From Vibrio aestuarianus (GTDB lineage: Bacteria > Pseudomonadota > Gammaproteobacteria > Enterobacterales > Vibrionaceae), in NCBI RefSeq assembly GCF_012395185.1, contig NZ_JAAZTU010000016.1:32003-96002 (forward strand): 64,000 nucleotides of DNA, in the 5' to 3' direction. The notes beneath the pieces are model-generated. The model was not told the DNA's origin. It searched no databases and saw nothing but the letters and a program-made list of their open reading frames with translations. Below are positions 52,821 to 61,168 of this stretch, piece by piece. The position numbers and the translations under genes are program-made. How positions within the stretch are numbered: position 1 is the first letter of the stretch; each line of letters begins with the position of its first letter.

Positions 52821-54407
52821 CTACGGTTTAGTGAAGTTTGGCTGTAGCTGTTGACAGACATGACGTGCAAAACCGCTACCAGCTTCATTATAAATATTGA
52901 ATGCTGCATCCACGCCACATTCTAATAATGACTCTAGTTGGTCAGGGTACTCTGCAATTGCGGCGATCTGTCCTTTAAAATTTCGATGTTGCAATTGTGA
53001 CAAAGCGATTTGGTTTCCTTGATGATGCGGCATGGCGAGTAAGACCAACTTAACATTTGCTGTGTCTAAAATACGCTCCCAAAAATCAGGGTCTGTGGCA
53101 TCTCCAGAAATAACGTTACGACCTTGTGCGCGATGTGTATGAGCAGTATCTTCTCGCACTTCAATACCAAGGCTTATTTTTCCATATCGAGATCGCAGCT
53201 CATCGTAGGCACCAGTGCCTATACGACCCATGCCTAATATCAATACTTGTGCGTGACCTGGGTTGATAAGTTGATCTTTGGTATTCAGTTTTTCTGCGGC
53301 ATGCTCTTTAAGCCATGCTCTAGAATGTTGGTATAGCTCATGACCTTTGCGGCTGATTGGGGCGGCAATCACAAATGAGATAGAAACCGCAATCGCCAAT
53401 GCGACTAATATGTCACCTGACATCCAACCCATTTTAAAAGCAAGTCCACCGACAATAAGACCAAATTCGCTGAAATTAAAGAGTGATAGGGTCGCTAGTA
53501 GCGATGTGCGTACACGGAATTTAAATCGGTTAAGTACCCAAAAATAGAGAGCGCCTTTGAGAGGAAGCAATAACAGTAATAACAGCGCTAGTGCAAAACC
53601 AGTCATAGTCGGTTGTGCAGATAAGCCAATGTTTAAGAAAAAGCAGACTAAAAACAGCTCCTTGAGGTTGAATAAAGATTTAGACAGTTCCGATGCTTTG
53701 CTATGAGCTGCGAGTAACATACCTAAAATAAGCGCACCTAAGTCTGGTTTCATACCAACGACCTCAAATAGCCCAGCGCCCATAACCAAGGCAAAGAAAA
53801 TGCCGAGTAAAACGAGCATTTCTCCGTGTCCAACCCAATCGAGTAGTTTGTAAAATAGCGGACGCATTAATGGCAGAGCAAACAGTATAATCGCATACCA
53901 ATGTGGTAGTTTGCCTGTTGATATAGTTAGAAATACCACGGCAAATATATCTTGCATAACGAGTATGCCGATTGCAATAGTGCCATAGGTGGCATTCATC
54001 TCACCTTTTTCTTGTAGAGATTTTACGGCAAAAACTGTGCTAGAAAATGATAAGGCGAAACCGAGTAAAACGATTTGCTCGGTTGGCATTGTGGCTAAGC
54101 TACTAATGCCTAAGTATTTGAAAATTAATAACGCAACACTAAAAGCTAGGGTTGAAAGAAGATTGTGAACGGTTGCTCCGGCCCATATTTCTTTAGCGAG
54201 TAACGTTTTTACATCCAACTTTAAACCAATGGTGAACAATAACAGCGTGACCCCTAGGTCGGCCAAAGTGCGTATTGTATCACTGCTTTGGTAGCCAGCA
54301 GCATGTAGAGCAAACCCTGCACACAAGAAACCCACCAAAGGGGGTAAGTTGCATTTCAGGGCAATGAATCCGGCTAAAAAAGCGGCTGTAATAAGGACCA
54401 GTTCCAT
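52821..54407 (-). CDS. Kef-type monovalent cation:proton antiporter
   Basis: The 528-residue protein has 11 to 12 membrane helices of the CPA2 (Kef/Na-H exchanger) type in the first 375 residues, then a cytoplasmic RCK_N domain (about 395-510) with the dinucleotide motif VLILGMGRIGTGAY and a C-terminal cysteine-containing segment. Related proteins are KefB/KefC and YbaL. The small RCK domain and absence of a KefF/KefG partner argue against a glutathione-gated system, but the ion is unknown. The start at 54407 follows AAAGGAA; an upstream TTG is unlikely. Confidence 0.9.
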   Translation of the reverse strand: MELVLITAAFLAGFIALKCNLPPLVGFLCAGFALHAAGYQSSDTIRTLADLGVTLLLFTIGLKLDVKTLLAKEIWAGATVHNLLSTLAFSVALLIFKYLGISSLATMPTEQIVLLGFALSFSSTVFAVKSLQEKGEMNATYGTIAIGILVMQDIFAVVFLTISTGKLPHWYAIILFALPLMRPLFYKLLDWVGHGEMLVLLGIFFALVMGAGLFEVVGMKPDLGALILGMLLAAHSKASELSKSLFNLKELFLVCFFLNIGLSAQPTMTGFALALLLLLLLPLKGALYFWVLNRFKFRVRTSLLATLSLFNFSEFGLIVGGLAFKMGWMSGDILVALAIAVSISFVIAAPISRKGHELYQHSRAWLKEHAAEKLNTKDQLINPGHAQVLILGMGRIGTGAYDELRSRYGKISLGIEVREDTAHTHRAQGRNVISGDATDPDFWERILDTANVKLVLLAMPHHQGNQIALSQLQHRNFKGQIAAIAEYPDQLESLLECGVDAAFNIYNEAGSGFARHVCQQLQPNFTKP

Positions 54408-54445
54408 AAATTCCTTTGGCAATGATTAAAGTGAGTTTATAAAAA

Positions 54446-54470
54446 AAGCTGTGTCGAGGTGACACAGCTT
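54446..54470 (-). terminator. Rho-independent terminator of nagC
   Basis: AAGCTGTGTC pairs with GACACAGCTT across a 5-base loop. On the minus strand it runs into a TTTTTTT tract, about 24 bases past the nagC stop. Confidence 0.95.
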
Positions 54471-54493
54471 ATCATTGTAATTCAATTAATTGC

Positions 54494-55708
54494 TTAATCA
54501 CCAAGCAATTTTTGCAACAAAACACCATTTAACATTGCACGCTTAATCATCGCAAATGCGCCAATAGTGTCTTGGCTGTCAATCTGTGATGCGACAATCG
54601 GTAAATTATTGTGGAAAGTTTTCAGTGATTGATTTTCAACATTTCTTTGAATGGCTGGAAATACAATGTCTTGCGCGGTTGTTATCTGCCCAGCAATCAC
54701 TACTTTTTGAGGATTAAATAAGTTGATAGTCATAGCAATAGCTTTACCCAGTTGATTTCCTACCCTGACTAAGCTCTGTTTCGCTAATTCATCACCAAGA
54801 TTAGCGTGTTCACACACATCATTAATAGTAATGCTTTCTATGTTAGCAAGACTTGATTCATAACCTTGTGCTAGCAGTTTTCTAACGCGAGAAATTATGG
54901 CAGGGTTCGCCGCCACTGTTTCTAAGCAGCCAAAATTTCCACACTGACATTGCTCGCCAAGAGGATCAATTTGGATATGACCAATTTCCCCTACATTACG
55001 GTTATAGCCAAGGAAAACTTGTCCATTTACGATAATGCCAGCACCAGTACCTCGATGAACACTGACTAATATTGAATCTTGGCAATCTTTACTCGCGCCA
55101 AAGTAGTGCTCGGCGAGAGCCATGCCGCGAACATCGTTACCCACGAAGCATTGAACGTGAAAATTGTCTCGAATAATGTCACCAAGTGCTAGTGCATCAA
55201 TCGATATATTTGGCATGTATTCGACAACGCCAGTTTCAGGGTTAACCAAGCCTGGAAGTGCAATACCGATCGCGATGAGTTGGTCGATTTGCTCTTGTTG
55301 CTGTTTTATAAATGCTGAGAGGAAAGAAACTAGCCCCTCAACTAATTGAGTTTGATGCGAGTAGTGAAATTCATGGTAATCAGAAACTAGCTCTTTTCCA
55401 CCCAAGTCATAGAGGCTTAGTTGAATGTAGTCACGCCCTAAACGAACAGCAACTGAGTGAAAAGGTGCGACTTCTGTCGTCAATGAGATGGCTCTACGTC
55501 CACCCGTTGATGCTTGTTGGGCGACCTCTTTGATAAGGCCGCGTTCAAGTAGTTGGCGGGTTATTTTTGTAACACTTGCAGGAGCAAGTTGACTCACATC
55601 AGCAACTTGGATTCGAGATATAGGACCTTGCTGGTCGATCAATCGATAAACTGCTGCGCTGTTGAGTTGTTTGACTAAATCTACGTTACCTATTTGTCCG
55701 CCATTCAT
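54494..55708 (-). CDS. nagC: N-acetylglucosamine repressor NagC (ROK family)
   Basis: NagC represses amino-sugar genes and is relieved by N-acetylglucosamine-6-phosphate. The 404-residue protein has an N-terminal winged helix (ISRIQVADVSQLAPASVTKITRQLLERGLIKE, in parts), a ROK sugar-binding domain with GTGAGIIVNGQV, and the zinc motif CQCGNFGCLETV. Its ATG at 55708 lies two bases after the nagA stop, so they are one transcript and probably coupled. Self-regulation from the nagA-nagE gap is likely. Confidence 0.95.
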   Translation of the reverse strand: MNGGQIGNVDLVKQLNSAAVYRLIDQQGPISRIQVADVSQLAPASVTKITRQLLERGLIKEVAQQASTGGRRAISLTTEVAPFHSVAVRLGRDYIQLSLYDLGGKELVSDYHEFHYSHQTQLVEGLVSFLSAFIKQQQEQIDQLIAIGIALPGLVNPETGVVEYMPNISIDALALGDIIRDNFHVQCFVGNDVRGMALAEHYFGASKDCQDSILVSVHRGTGAGIIVNGQVFLGYNRNVGEIGHIQIDPLGEQCQCGNFGCLETVAANPAIISRVRKLLAQGYESSLANIESITINDVCEHANLGDELAKQSLVRVGNQLGKAIAMTINLFNPQKVVIAGQITTAQDIVFPAIQRNVENQSLKTFHNNLPIVASQIDSQDTIGAFAMIKRAMLNGVLLQKLLGD

Positions 55709-55710
55709 TA

Positions 55711-56847
55711 TCAATTGTGCTCGTATTTTCCGTTAACAACCGTCGCTTGAACATTGAAGTCACGATCAAAAACAGCCAAGTTTGCCACCATGCCTTTTTT
55801 AATTCGGCCTAGTTTGTTGTCAACCCCAATTGCTTTTGCTGGATACAGAGTAGCCATTCTTAGTGCTTCGTCCAAAGCGATACCAACGTGCTCAACCGTG
55901 TTTTGTACTGCCTCAATCATAGTGAGGGCTGAGCCGCCTAGTGTGCCATTTTCATCAACACACTTACCATCACGGTAATATACTTTCTTACCGACAAAAA
56001 TAAAGTAATCCATGTTAGCACCTGCGGGAGCTGTGGCATCGGTCACTAATACGAGCTTTTCACCTTTAATTTTGTGGGCGATTCGAATGTTAGCGTAATC
56101 AACGTGGAAGCCATCGGCAATGATTCCCGCATAAACATCAGGTGTATCATAAATGGCACCGACAACTCCAGGCTCACGTCCAACCATTGGGGTCATGGCA
56201 TTGAATAAGTGTGTCGCAAAGGTGATGCCTGATTCGAAACTGTTTCGTGCTTCAGTGTAGGTTGCGTTGGTATGGCCGATAGACACAACGATTCCCGCTT
56301 TCGCGAGGCGTTCAATGTGTTGTGGGTTATTGTGCTCTGGTGCGAGGGTAACTTTTGCTATCACATCGCTGTTTTCACACATCGTGTTAATCATGTTGTC
56401 ATCAGAAGGACGAATGAAATCAACGCTGTGGATACCTTTTTTCATCACATTCAAATATGGACCTTCAAGGTGTAAACCTAAGGACTGATTTTTGTATTTT
56501 GTTTGGTACTCACGAGCTGCCGCGATGGCTTGGCGCATATCTTCATCAGATGAAGTGATAAGAGTCGGTAAAAAGCTAGTGCAGCCTGATTTTAGATTCG
56601 CTTTGTGCATTGTTTGCATGGTATCGGCTGTTACTTCATCATTAAGCATAACTCCGCCACAACCATTAAGTTGCAGGTCGATAAAGCCTGGGCTTACGTT
56701 CGCACCCTTCAGATCTTGAGTTGTAATATCTTGTGGTAAATCTGCTAGCGGGCATACAGCTTCAATCAACTCATTCTTAATGATAACAGCGTGATCAACG
56801 AGGACATTACTGCCAGTGTAGATTTTACAGTTAGTTAGCGCGTACAT
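55711..56847 (-). CDS. nagA: N-acetylglucosamine-6-phosphate deacetylase
   Basis: NagA removes acetate from GlcNAc-6-phosphate after import by NagE. The 378-residue amidohydrolase has [17 protein letters not shown], the metal-binding LHLEGPYLN and [10 protein letters not shown] segments, and TDATAPAG with the catalytic aspartate. The next enzyme, NagB, is not in this window. It is upstream of nagC and divergent from nagE, as in the E. coli nag cluster without nagB. Confidence 0.97.
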   Translation of the reverse strand: MYALTNCKIYTGSNVLVDHAVIIKNELIEAVCPLADLPQDITTQDLKGANVSPGFIDLQLNGCGGVMLNDEVTADTMQTMHKANLKSGCTSFLPTLITSSDEDMRQAIAAAREYQTKYKNQSLGLHLEGPYLNVMKKGIHSVDFIRPSDDNMINTMCENSDVIAKVTLAPEHNNPQHIERLAKAGIVVSIGHTNATYTEARNSFESGITFATHLFNAMTPMVGREPGVVGAIYDTPDVYAGIIADGFHVDYANIRIAHKIKGEKLVLVTDATAPAGANMDYFIFVGKKVYYRDGKCVDENGTLGGSALTMIEAVQNTVEHVGIALDEALRMATLYPAKAIGVDNKLGRIKKGMVANLAVFDRDFNVQATVVNGKYEHN

Positions 56848-56880
56848 AATCAGCGAATCCTTCTCTATCGATATCTTATA

Positions 56881-56963
56881 AATTTGATTAAGCGACGAAA
56901 TAAAAGATGAAATGAGTCGGTGTCTTGGCTTATTTTTCTTACTTCAATTAGGTCGCGAATTAT
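56881..56963. promoter_or_regulatory. Candidate NagC operators on the nagA side
   Basis: Two imperfect dyads lie here: TTTGATTAAGCGACGAAATAAA (read in parts, about 56882-56904) and AATTAGGTCGCGAATTAT (56946-56963). Both have an AT-rich half on each side of a CG centre, the general layout of NagC sites. Assignment is by position and resemblance only. Confidence 0.4.
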
Positions 56964-57193
56964 CTATTTAGCAAACGGCCATCGGTATATGGTGCTAATG
57001 TTAAGTGTTGGTTTTAACTGGGATATTTTATTTATTTGTACAGTTTATCTCTGTGAGAAACCAGTTAATCCGAGTTTTTCATGCTGGCTCTTTAAGTCTT
57101 AAGCAAGCAAATCTTATCGTTAATTTTTCATTTTTTTTAATTGTAAAATAAGTTTTATGATCTCGCTAGCAAAAACCTCGATATTTGACGGTT

Positions 57194-57215
57194 TGTGGTG
57201 ACTATGATCACAAAT
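57194..57215. promoter_or_regulatory. Candidate CRP site in the nagA-nagE gap
   Basis: The core GGTGACTATGATCACA matches the CRP pattern TGTGA-N6-TCACA with one mismatch. Placement about 115-130 bases before nagE is reasonable for cAMP-CRP activation of an amino-sugar PTS gene. It is untested. Confidence 0.55.
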
Positions 57216-57267
57216 GATAAGGTTTTAATTTGCGGGGCAAAATTAATTACATAAACTAAGTTTGACT

Positions 57268-57304
57268 AAATTGAGCGACCAAAATAAGTGGCTCGACCAA
57301 ATAA
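57268..57304. promoter_or_regulatory. Paired direct repeat before nagE
   Basis: CGACCAAAATAA (57276-57287) and CGACCAAATAA (57294-57304) are direct repeats spaced 18 bases. They resemble the GCGACGAAATAA on the nagA side, so they may be NagC half-sites or an operator close to the start of nagE. Confidence 0.4.
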
Positions 57305-57328
57305 AAAATCCTATAGGGGGAACTTAAG

Positions 57329-58822
57329 GTGAATATTCTTGGATACTTTCAAAAAGTAGGCAAGGCGTTGATGGTACCCGTTGCCACACTGCCAGCTGCC
57401 GCGATATTAATGGGTATTGGTTACTGGATTGACCCGAATGGTTGGGGTGCAAACAGTGCCTTAGCTGCATTCTTGATTAAAGCTGGTGCGGCAATCATCG
57501 ACAATATGTCTGTGTTGTTTGCTGTGGGTGTTGCGTACGGTATGTCGAAAGACAAAGACGGCGCGGCAGCACTATCTGGCTTCGTTGGCTTCTTGGTTGT
57601 TACTACACTACTTTCTCCAGGAGCTGTTGCACAAATTCAAGGCATTGATCCAAGTGCTGTTCCTGCCGCATTTGGTAAAATCAACAACCAATTTGTTGGT
57701 ATTCTAGTTGGTATTATCTCTGCTGAAATTTATAACCGTTTCTCTACAGTTGAATTACACAAAGCACTTGCGTTCTTCTCTGGTAAGCGTCTTGTTCCTA
57801 TTTTAACGTCGTTTGCTGGTATCTTTATTGCGTTCGTTCTTATGTATGTATGGCCACATGTATATGGCGGTCTAGTATCATTTGGTGAATCAATTCAAGG
57901 TCTAGGTTCTGCGGGTGCTGGTATCTACGCATTCTTCAACCGTCTATTGATTCCTGTTGGCCTTCACCATGCATTAAACTCAGTATTCTGGTTTGACGTT
58001 GCTGGTATTAATGATATCCCTAACTTCCTAGGTGGCGCGAAATCAATTGCTGAAGGTACTGGTATTCCTGGTGTTACTGGTATGTACCAAGCAGGTTTCT
58101 TCCCTATCATGATGTTTGGTCTACCGGGTGCAGCTCTAGCTATCTACCACACTTCTACTGCTAAGAATAAAGAAAAAGTAGCGTCTATCATGATTGCTGC
58201 AGGTTTCGCTTCATTCTTCACTGGTGTTACAGAGCCACTAGAATTCTCATTCATGTTCCTAGCTCCAGCGCTATATTTGCTACACGCAGTATTAACGGGC
58301 GTATCAGTATTTATCGCCGCATCAATGCAGTGGATTGCAGGCTTCGGTTTCTCTGCAGGTCTAGTGGATATGGTATTGTCATCACGTAACCCGTTAGCGG
58401 TTAACTGGTACATGTTGATTGCTCAAGGTCTAGCATTCTTCGCTATCTACTACGTAGTATTCCGCACTGTTATTGTTAAGTTCGGTCTAAAAACTCCGGG
58501 CCGTGAAGATGATGAAGAAAGTGCTAACCAAGTATCTGGTGCAAAAGAGTCTTCTGAACTGGCTAAGCAGTACCTTAAAGCACTTGGTGGTCACGCTAAC
58601 CTAAGCAATATCGATGCATGTATCACTCGTCTACGTCTATCTGTGAACGATATGAGTGTCATTGATGAGAAACAGCTAAAAGCGTTAGGTGCTATGGGTG
58701 TTGTTAAGCTTGGTACTAATAACTTACAAGTTATTTTAGGTCCTCTAGCTGAGATTGTTGCTGGTGAAATGAAGTCTATCGGCGCAAACGAAGACTTGTC
58801 AGCGGTACAACTTCCTAACTAA
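57329..58822 (+). CDS. nagE: PTS N-acetylglucosamine-specific IIC-IIB permease
   Basis: NagE imports and phosphorylates N-acetylglucosamine. The 497-residue protein has an N-terminal IIC membrane domain (about 1-380) and a C-terminal IIB domain with the phosphorylation cysteine in NIDACITRLRLSV (near residue 430). The third domain, IIA, present in E. coli NagE, is absent, so crr would supply the phosphate. The start is a GTG at 57329 following TAGGGGG. It is divergent from nagA and shares the operator region. Confidence 0.95.
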   Translation: MNILGYFQKVGKALMVPVATLPAAAILMGIGYWIDPNGWGANSALAAFLIKAGAAIIDNMSVLFAVGVAYGMSKDKDGAAALSGFVGFLVVTTLLSPGAVAQIQGIDPSAVPAAFGKINNQFVGILVGIISAEIYNRFSTVELHKALAFFSGKRLVPILTSFAGIFIAFVLMYVWPHVYGGLVSFGESIQGLGSAGAGIYAFFNRLLIPVGLHHALNSVFWFDVAGINDIPNFLGGAKSIAEGTGIPGVTGMYQAGFFPIMMFGLPGAALAIYHTSTAKNKEKVASIMIAAGFASFFTGVTEPLEFSFMFLAPALYLLHAVLTGVSVFIAASMQWIAGFGFSAGLVDMVLSSRNPLAVNWYMLIAQGLAFFAIYYVVFRTVIVKFGLKTPGREDDEESANQVSGAKESSELAKQYLKALGGHANLSNIDACITRLRLSVNDMSVIDEKQLKALGAMGVVKLGTNNLQVILGPLAEIVAGEMKSIGANEDLSAVQLPN

Positions 58823-58848
58823 ATAATCTTGTTCTGATTATAACTAAG

Positions 58849-58870
58849 GCCCTCGTTATTTAACGGGGGC
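58849..58870 (+). terminator. Rho-independent terminator of nagE
   Basis: GCCCTCGTTA pairs (with one G-U) with TAACGGGGGC, followed by TTTTCTTT. It lies 27 bases past the nagE stop. Confidence 0.85.
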
Positions 58871-58920
58871 TTTTCTTTATCTTTATTGTAACGCTTGCTC
58901 TATTTTGCATAAGGCCGCAT

Positions 58921-59090
58921 GTTGATGCCAATCAGAATAAATATCTGGTCATTCTTGCTGGTTAAAATCGCTGATAGCGGCGTTATAGATTTTGTAGGTA
59001 GGTCAACTAGCTAGCTGCAATCTATGCCTTGCTCTCAGCGATTTTAACCAGCAATTATCTGATCACCTATTTATCCCGATTGGTATGAAC
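58921..59090. repeat. 170-bp nested palindromic element upstream of glnS
   Basis: Outer 23-base arms (58921-58943 and 59068-59090) are complementary with about five mismatches. Inner perfect 19-base arms TGCTGGTTAAAATCGCTGA (58956-58974) and its complement (59035-59053) lie within, and a further 7-base pair (ATAGATT/AATCTAT) is at the centre. No gene is inside. This looks like a miniature inverted-repeat element, and resembles dispersed repeats that I recall in Vibrio genomes. Confidence 0.8.
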
Positions 59091-59261
59091 TGGTGCTTGA
59101 ACAAGCGAATGATTGAAATATTCGTAAGAAATCCCCACTTTTTATTGTGCAATAGTAGATAATTGTGGATCATTAGCGGCAAACTTTCTGTTTCTGCGGC
59201 ATTACTGCTTTCCCATACAGAAAAACTTTCTGACAATACTAATAATTTTGAGGTGCTACAG

Positions 59262-60932
59262 ATGAGTGAAGCTGAGGCTCGTCCATCGAATTTTATTCGC
59301 CAAATCATTGATAAAGATTTAGCGGATGGTAAACACACAAGCGTGCATACTCGTTTCCCGCCAGAACCGAATGGCTATTTGCATATTGGTCATGCGAAAT
59401 CTATCTGCTTAAACTTTGGTATTGCTCAAGACTATCTGGGACAGTGTAATCTACGTTTTGATGATACGAACCCAGAGAAAGAAGATGTTGAATACGTAGA
59501 GTCAATTAAAGAAGATGTTAGCTGGCTCGGTTTCCAATGGTCTGGCGATGTTTGTTATTCCTCAAACTATTTCGACCAACTTTACCAATACGCTATTGAG
59601 TTGATTCAAAAAGGCCTTGCTTATGTTGAAGAACTCAGCCCAGAGCAAATCCGTGAATATCGTGGTACGTTGACTCAACCAGGTAAACTTAGTCCATATC
59701 GTGATCGCAGTGTTGAAGAGAATTTAGCGCTATTTGAAAAAATGCGCGCTGGTGGCTTTGAAGAAGGTAAGGCATGTTTACGTGCGAAGATCGATATGTC
59801 GTCATCATTCATGGTGATGCGTGATCCCGTTCTATACCGTGTTCGTTTTGCAGAGCACCACCAAACAGGTAATAAATGGTGCATTTATCCAATGTACGAT
59901 TTTACTCACTGTATTTCTGATGCGCTGGAAGGTATTACACACTCTATCTGTACACTAGAGTTCCAAGATAACCGCCGCTTATACGATTGGGTACTAGAAA
60001 ACATTACGATTGACTGTCGACCTCATCAGTATGAATTTAGCCGTCTAAATCTTGAATACACAGTGATGTCTAAGCGTAAGCTTAATCAGTTAGTTACCGA
60101 AAAATTGGTTGCAGGGTGGGATGACCCACGTATGCCAACCATTTCAGGACTACGTCGTCGCGGTTTTACTTCTGCGTCAATTCGTGAGTTCTGTAAACGT
60201 ATTGGTGTGACAAAACAAGAAAACATGATCGAATTTAGCTCTCTAGAGTCTTGTATTCGTGAAGATTTGAATGAAAATGCACCTCGTGCAATGGCCGTTC
60301 TTGACCCAGTCAAAGTGGTAGTTGAAAACTTTGATGCCGATAAAGTGGAAACATTGACGCTTGCTAATCACCCAAATAAACCTGAAATGGGTGACCGCGA
60401 AGTACCCTTTACCCGTGAGCTGTGGATCGAGCGCGAAGACTTCCGTGAAGAAGGCAACAAAAAGTACAAGCGTTTAGTTCTAGGTAAAGAAGTTCGCTTA
60501 CGGGGCGCTTATGTCATTAAGGCCGAGCGTGTTGAAAAAGATGAAGCAGGTAATATTACAACTATCTACTGTACCTACGACGTAGATACGTTAGGAAAAA
60601 ACCCAGCCGATGGGCGTAAAGTGAAAGGTGTTATTCACTGGGTGTCTGCAGATAAAGGATTGCCAGCGGAAATTCGTCTGTACGATCGTTTATTCACAGT
60701 AGCCAACCCTGCCGCTGCTGACAATTTTGCAGAAACGATCAATCCGGATTCTCTCGTTAGTATCACAGGTTTTGTTGAACCAAGTTTAGCCAACGCAAAA
60801 GCAGAACAAGGTTTCCAGTTTGAGCGTATGGGGTATTTCTGCGTTGATTCTAAAGATTCCACAGCAGAAGCTTTAGTTTTCAACCGTACGGTTGGTTTGC
60901 GTGATACGTGGGCTAAAATCGGTACAGAGTAA
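59262..60932 (+). CDS. glnS: Glutaminyl-tRNA synthetase
   Basis: GlnS is a class I synthetase that charges glutamine tRNA. The 556-residue product starts at the ATG at 59262 ([17 protein letters not shown]); the frame is open 33 codons upstream without support. It has the HIGH motif [15 protein letters not shown] at about 35-48 and a KMSKS-like VMSKRKL near residue 270. The C-terminal beta-barrel anticodon-binding domain is complete. It lies between nagE and hubP, as in V. cholerae. Confidence 0.98.
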   Translation: MSEAEARPSNFIRQIIDKDLADGKHTSVHTRFPPEPNGYLHIGHAKSICLNFGIAQDYLGQCNLRFDDTNPEKEDVEYVESIKEDVSWLGFQWSGDVCYSSNYFDQLYQYAIELIQKGLAYVEELSPEQIREYRGTLTQPGKLSPYRDRSVEENLALFEKMRAGGFEEGKACLRAKIDMSSSFMVMRDPVLYRVRFAEHHQTGNKWCIYPMYDFTHCISDALEGITHSICTLEFQDNRRLYDWVLENITIDCRPHQYEFSRLNLEYTVMSKRKLNQLVTEKLVAGWDDPRMPTISGLRRRGFTSASIREFCKRIGVTKQENMIEFSSLESCIREDLNENAPRAMAVLDPVKVVVENFDADKVETLTLANHPNKPEMGDREVPFTRELWIEREDFREEGNKKYKRLVLGKEVRLRGAYVIKAERVEKDEAGNITTIYCTYDVDTLGKNPADGRKVKGVIHWVSADKGLPAEIRLYDRLFTVANPAAADNFAETINPDSLVSITGFVEPSLANAKAEQGFQFERMGYFCVDSKDSTAEALVFNRTVGLRDTWAKIGTE

Positions 60933-60950
60933 CTTCAAGTCATGAAGTAT

Positions 60951-60974
60951 AAAGGTCAGCAAATGCTGGCCTTT
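60951..60974 (+). terminator. Rho-independent terminator of glnS
   Basis: AAAGGTCAGCA pairs with TGCTGGCCTTT (one G-U) across a 2-base loop and is followed by TCTTTTT. Confidence 0.87.
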
Positions 60975-61168
60975 TCTTTTTGTGCCCAGATAGCTTCTCG
61001 TTGTTTTGCCCGCTATGACTCATTTGGTAGCAGTAAAATGTGTGAGATTCCTGCGATTATTGTGGTCGTGACACATTTTTTACCATACGTCCTATAGTTT
61101 TGCTGCGGTTATCCGATATATTTAACAGATCACCGTATTTTTTTTCCAAGCACATAGCTGAGCCTTAT

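Noticed and set aside
52821..54407. Calling the antiporter KefB or KefC
   Set aside because: No KefF or KefG partner gene is near and the soluble domain is short, so glutathione gating is unsupported.
57329..58822. Reading NagE as truncated or broken because it lacks IIA
   Set aside because: The frame ends cleanly after a complete IIB domain and before a terminator, and IIC-IIB permeases served by Crr are common in vibrios.
58921..59090. Reading the 170-bp nested palindrome as an IS with a transposase
   Set aside because: There is no open frame inside, so only a non-autonomous element or a structured region is supported.
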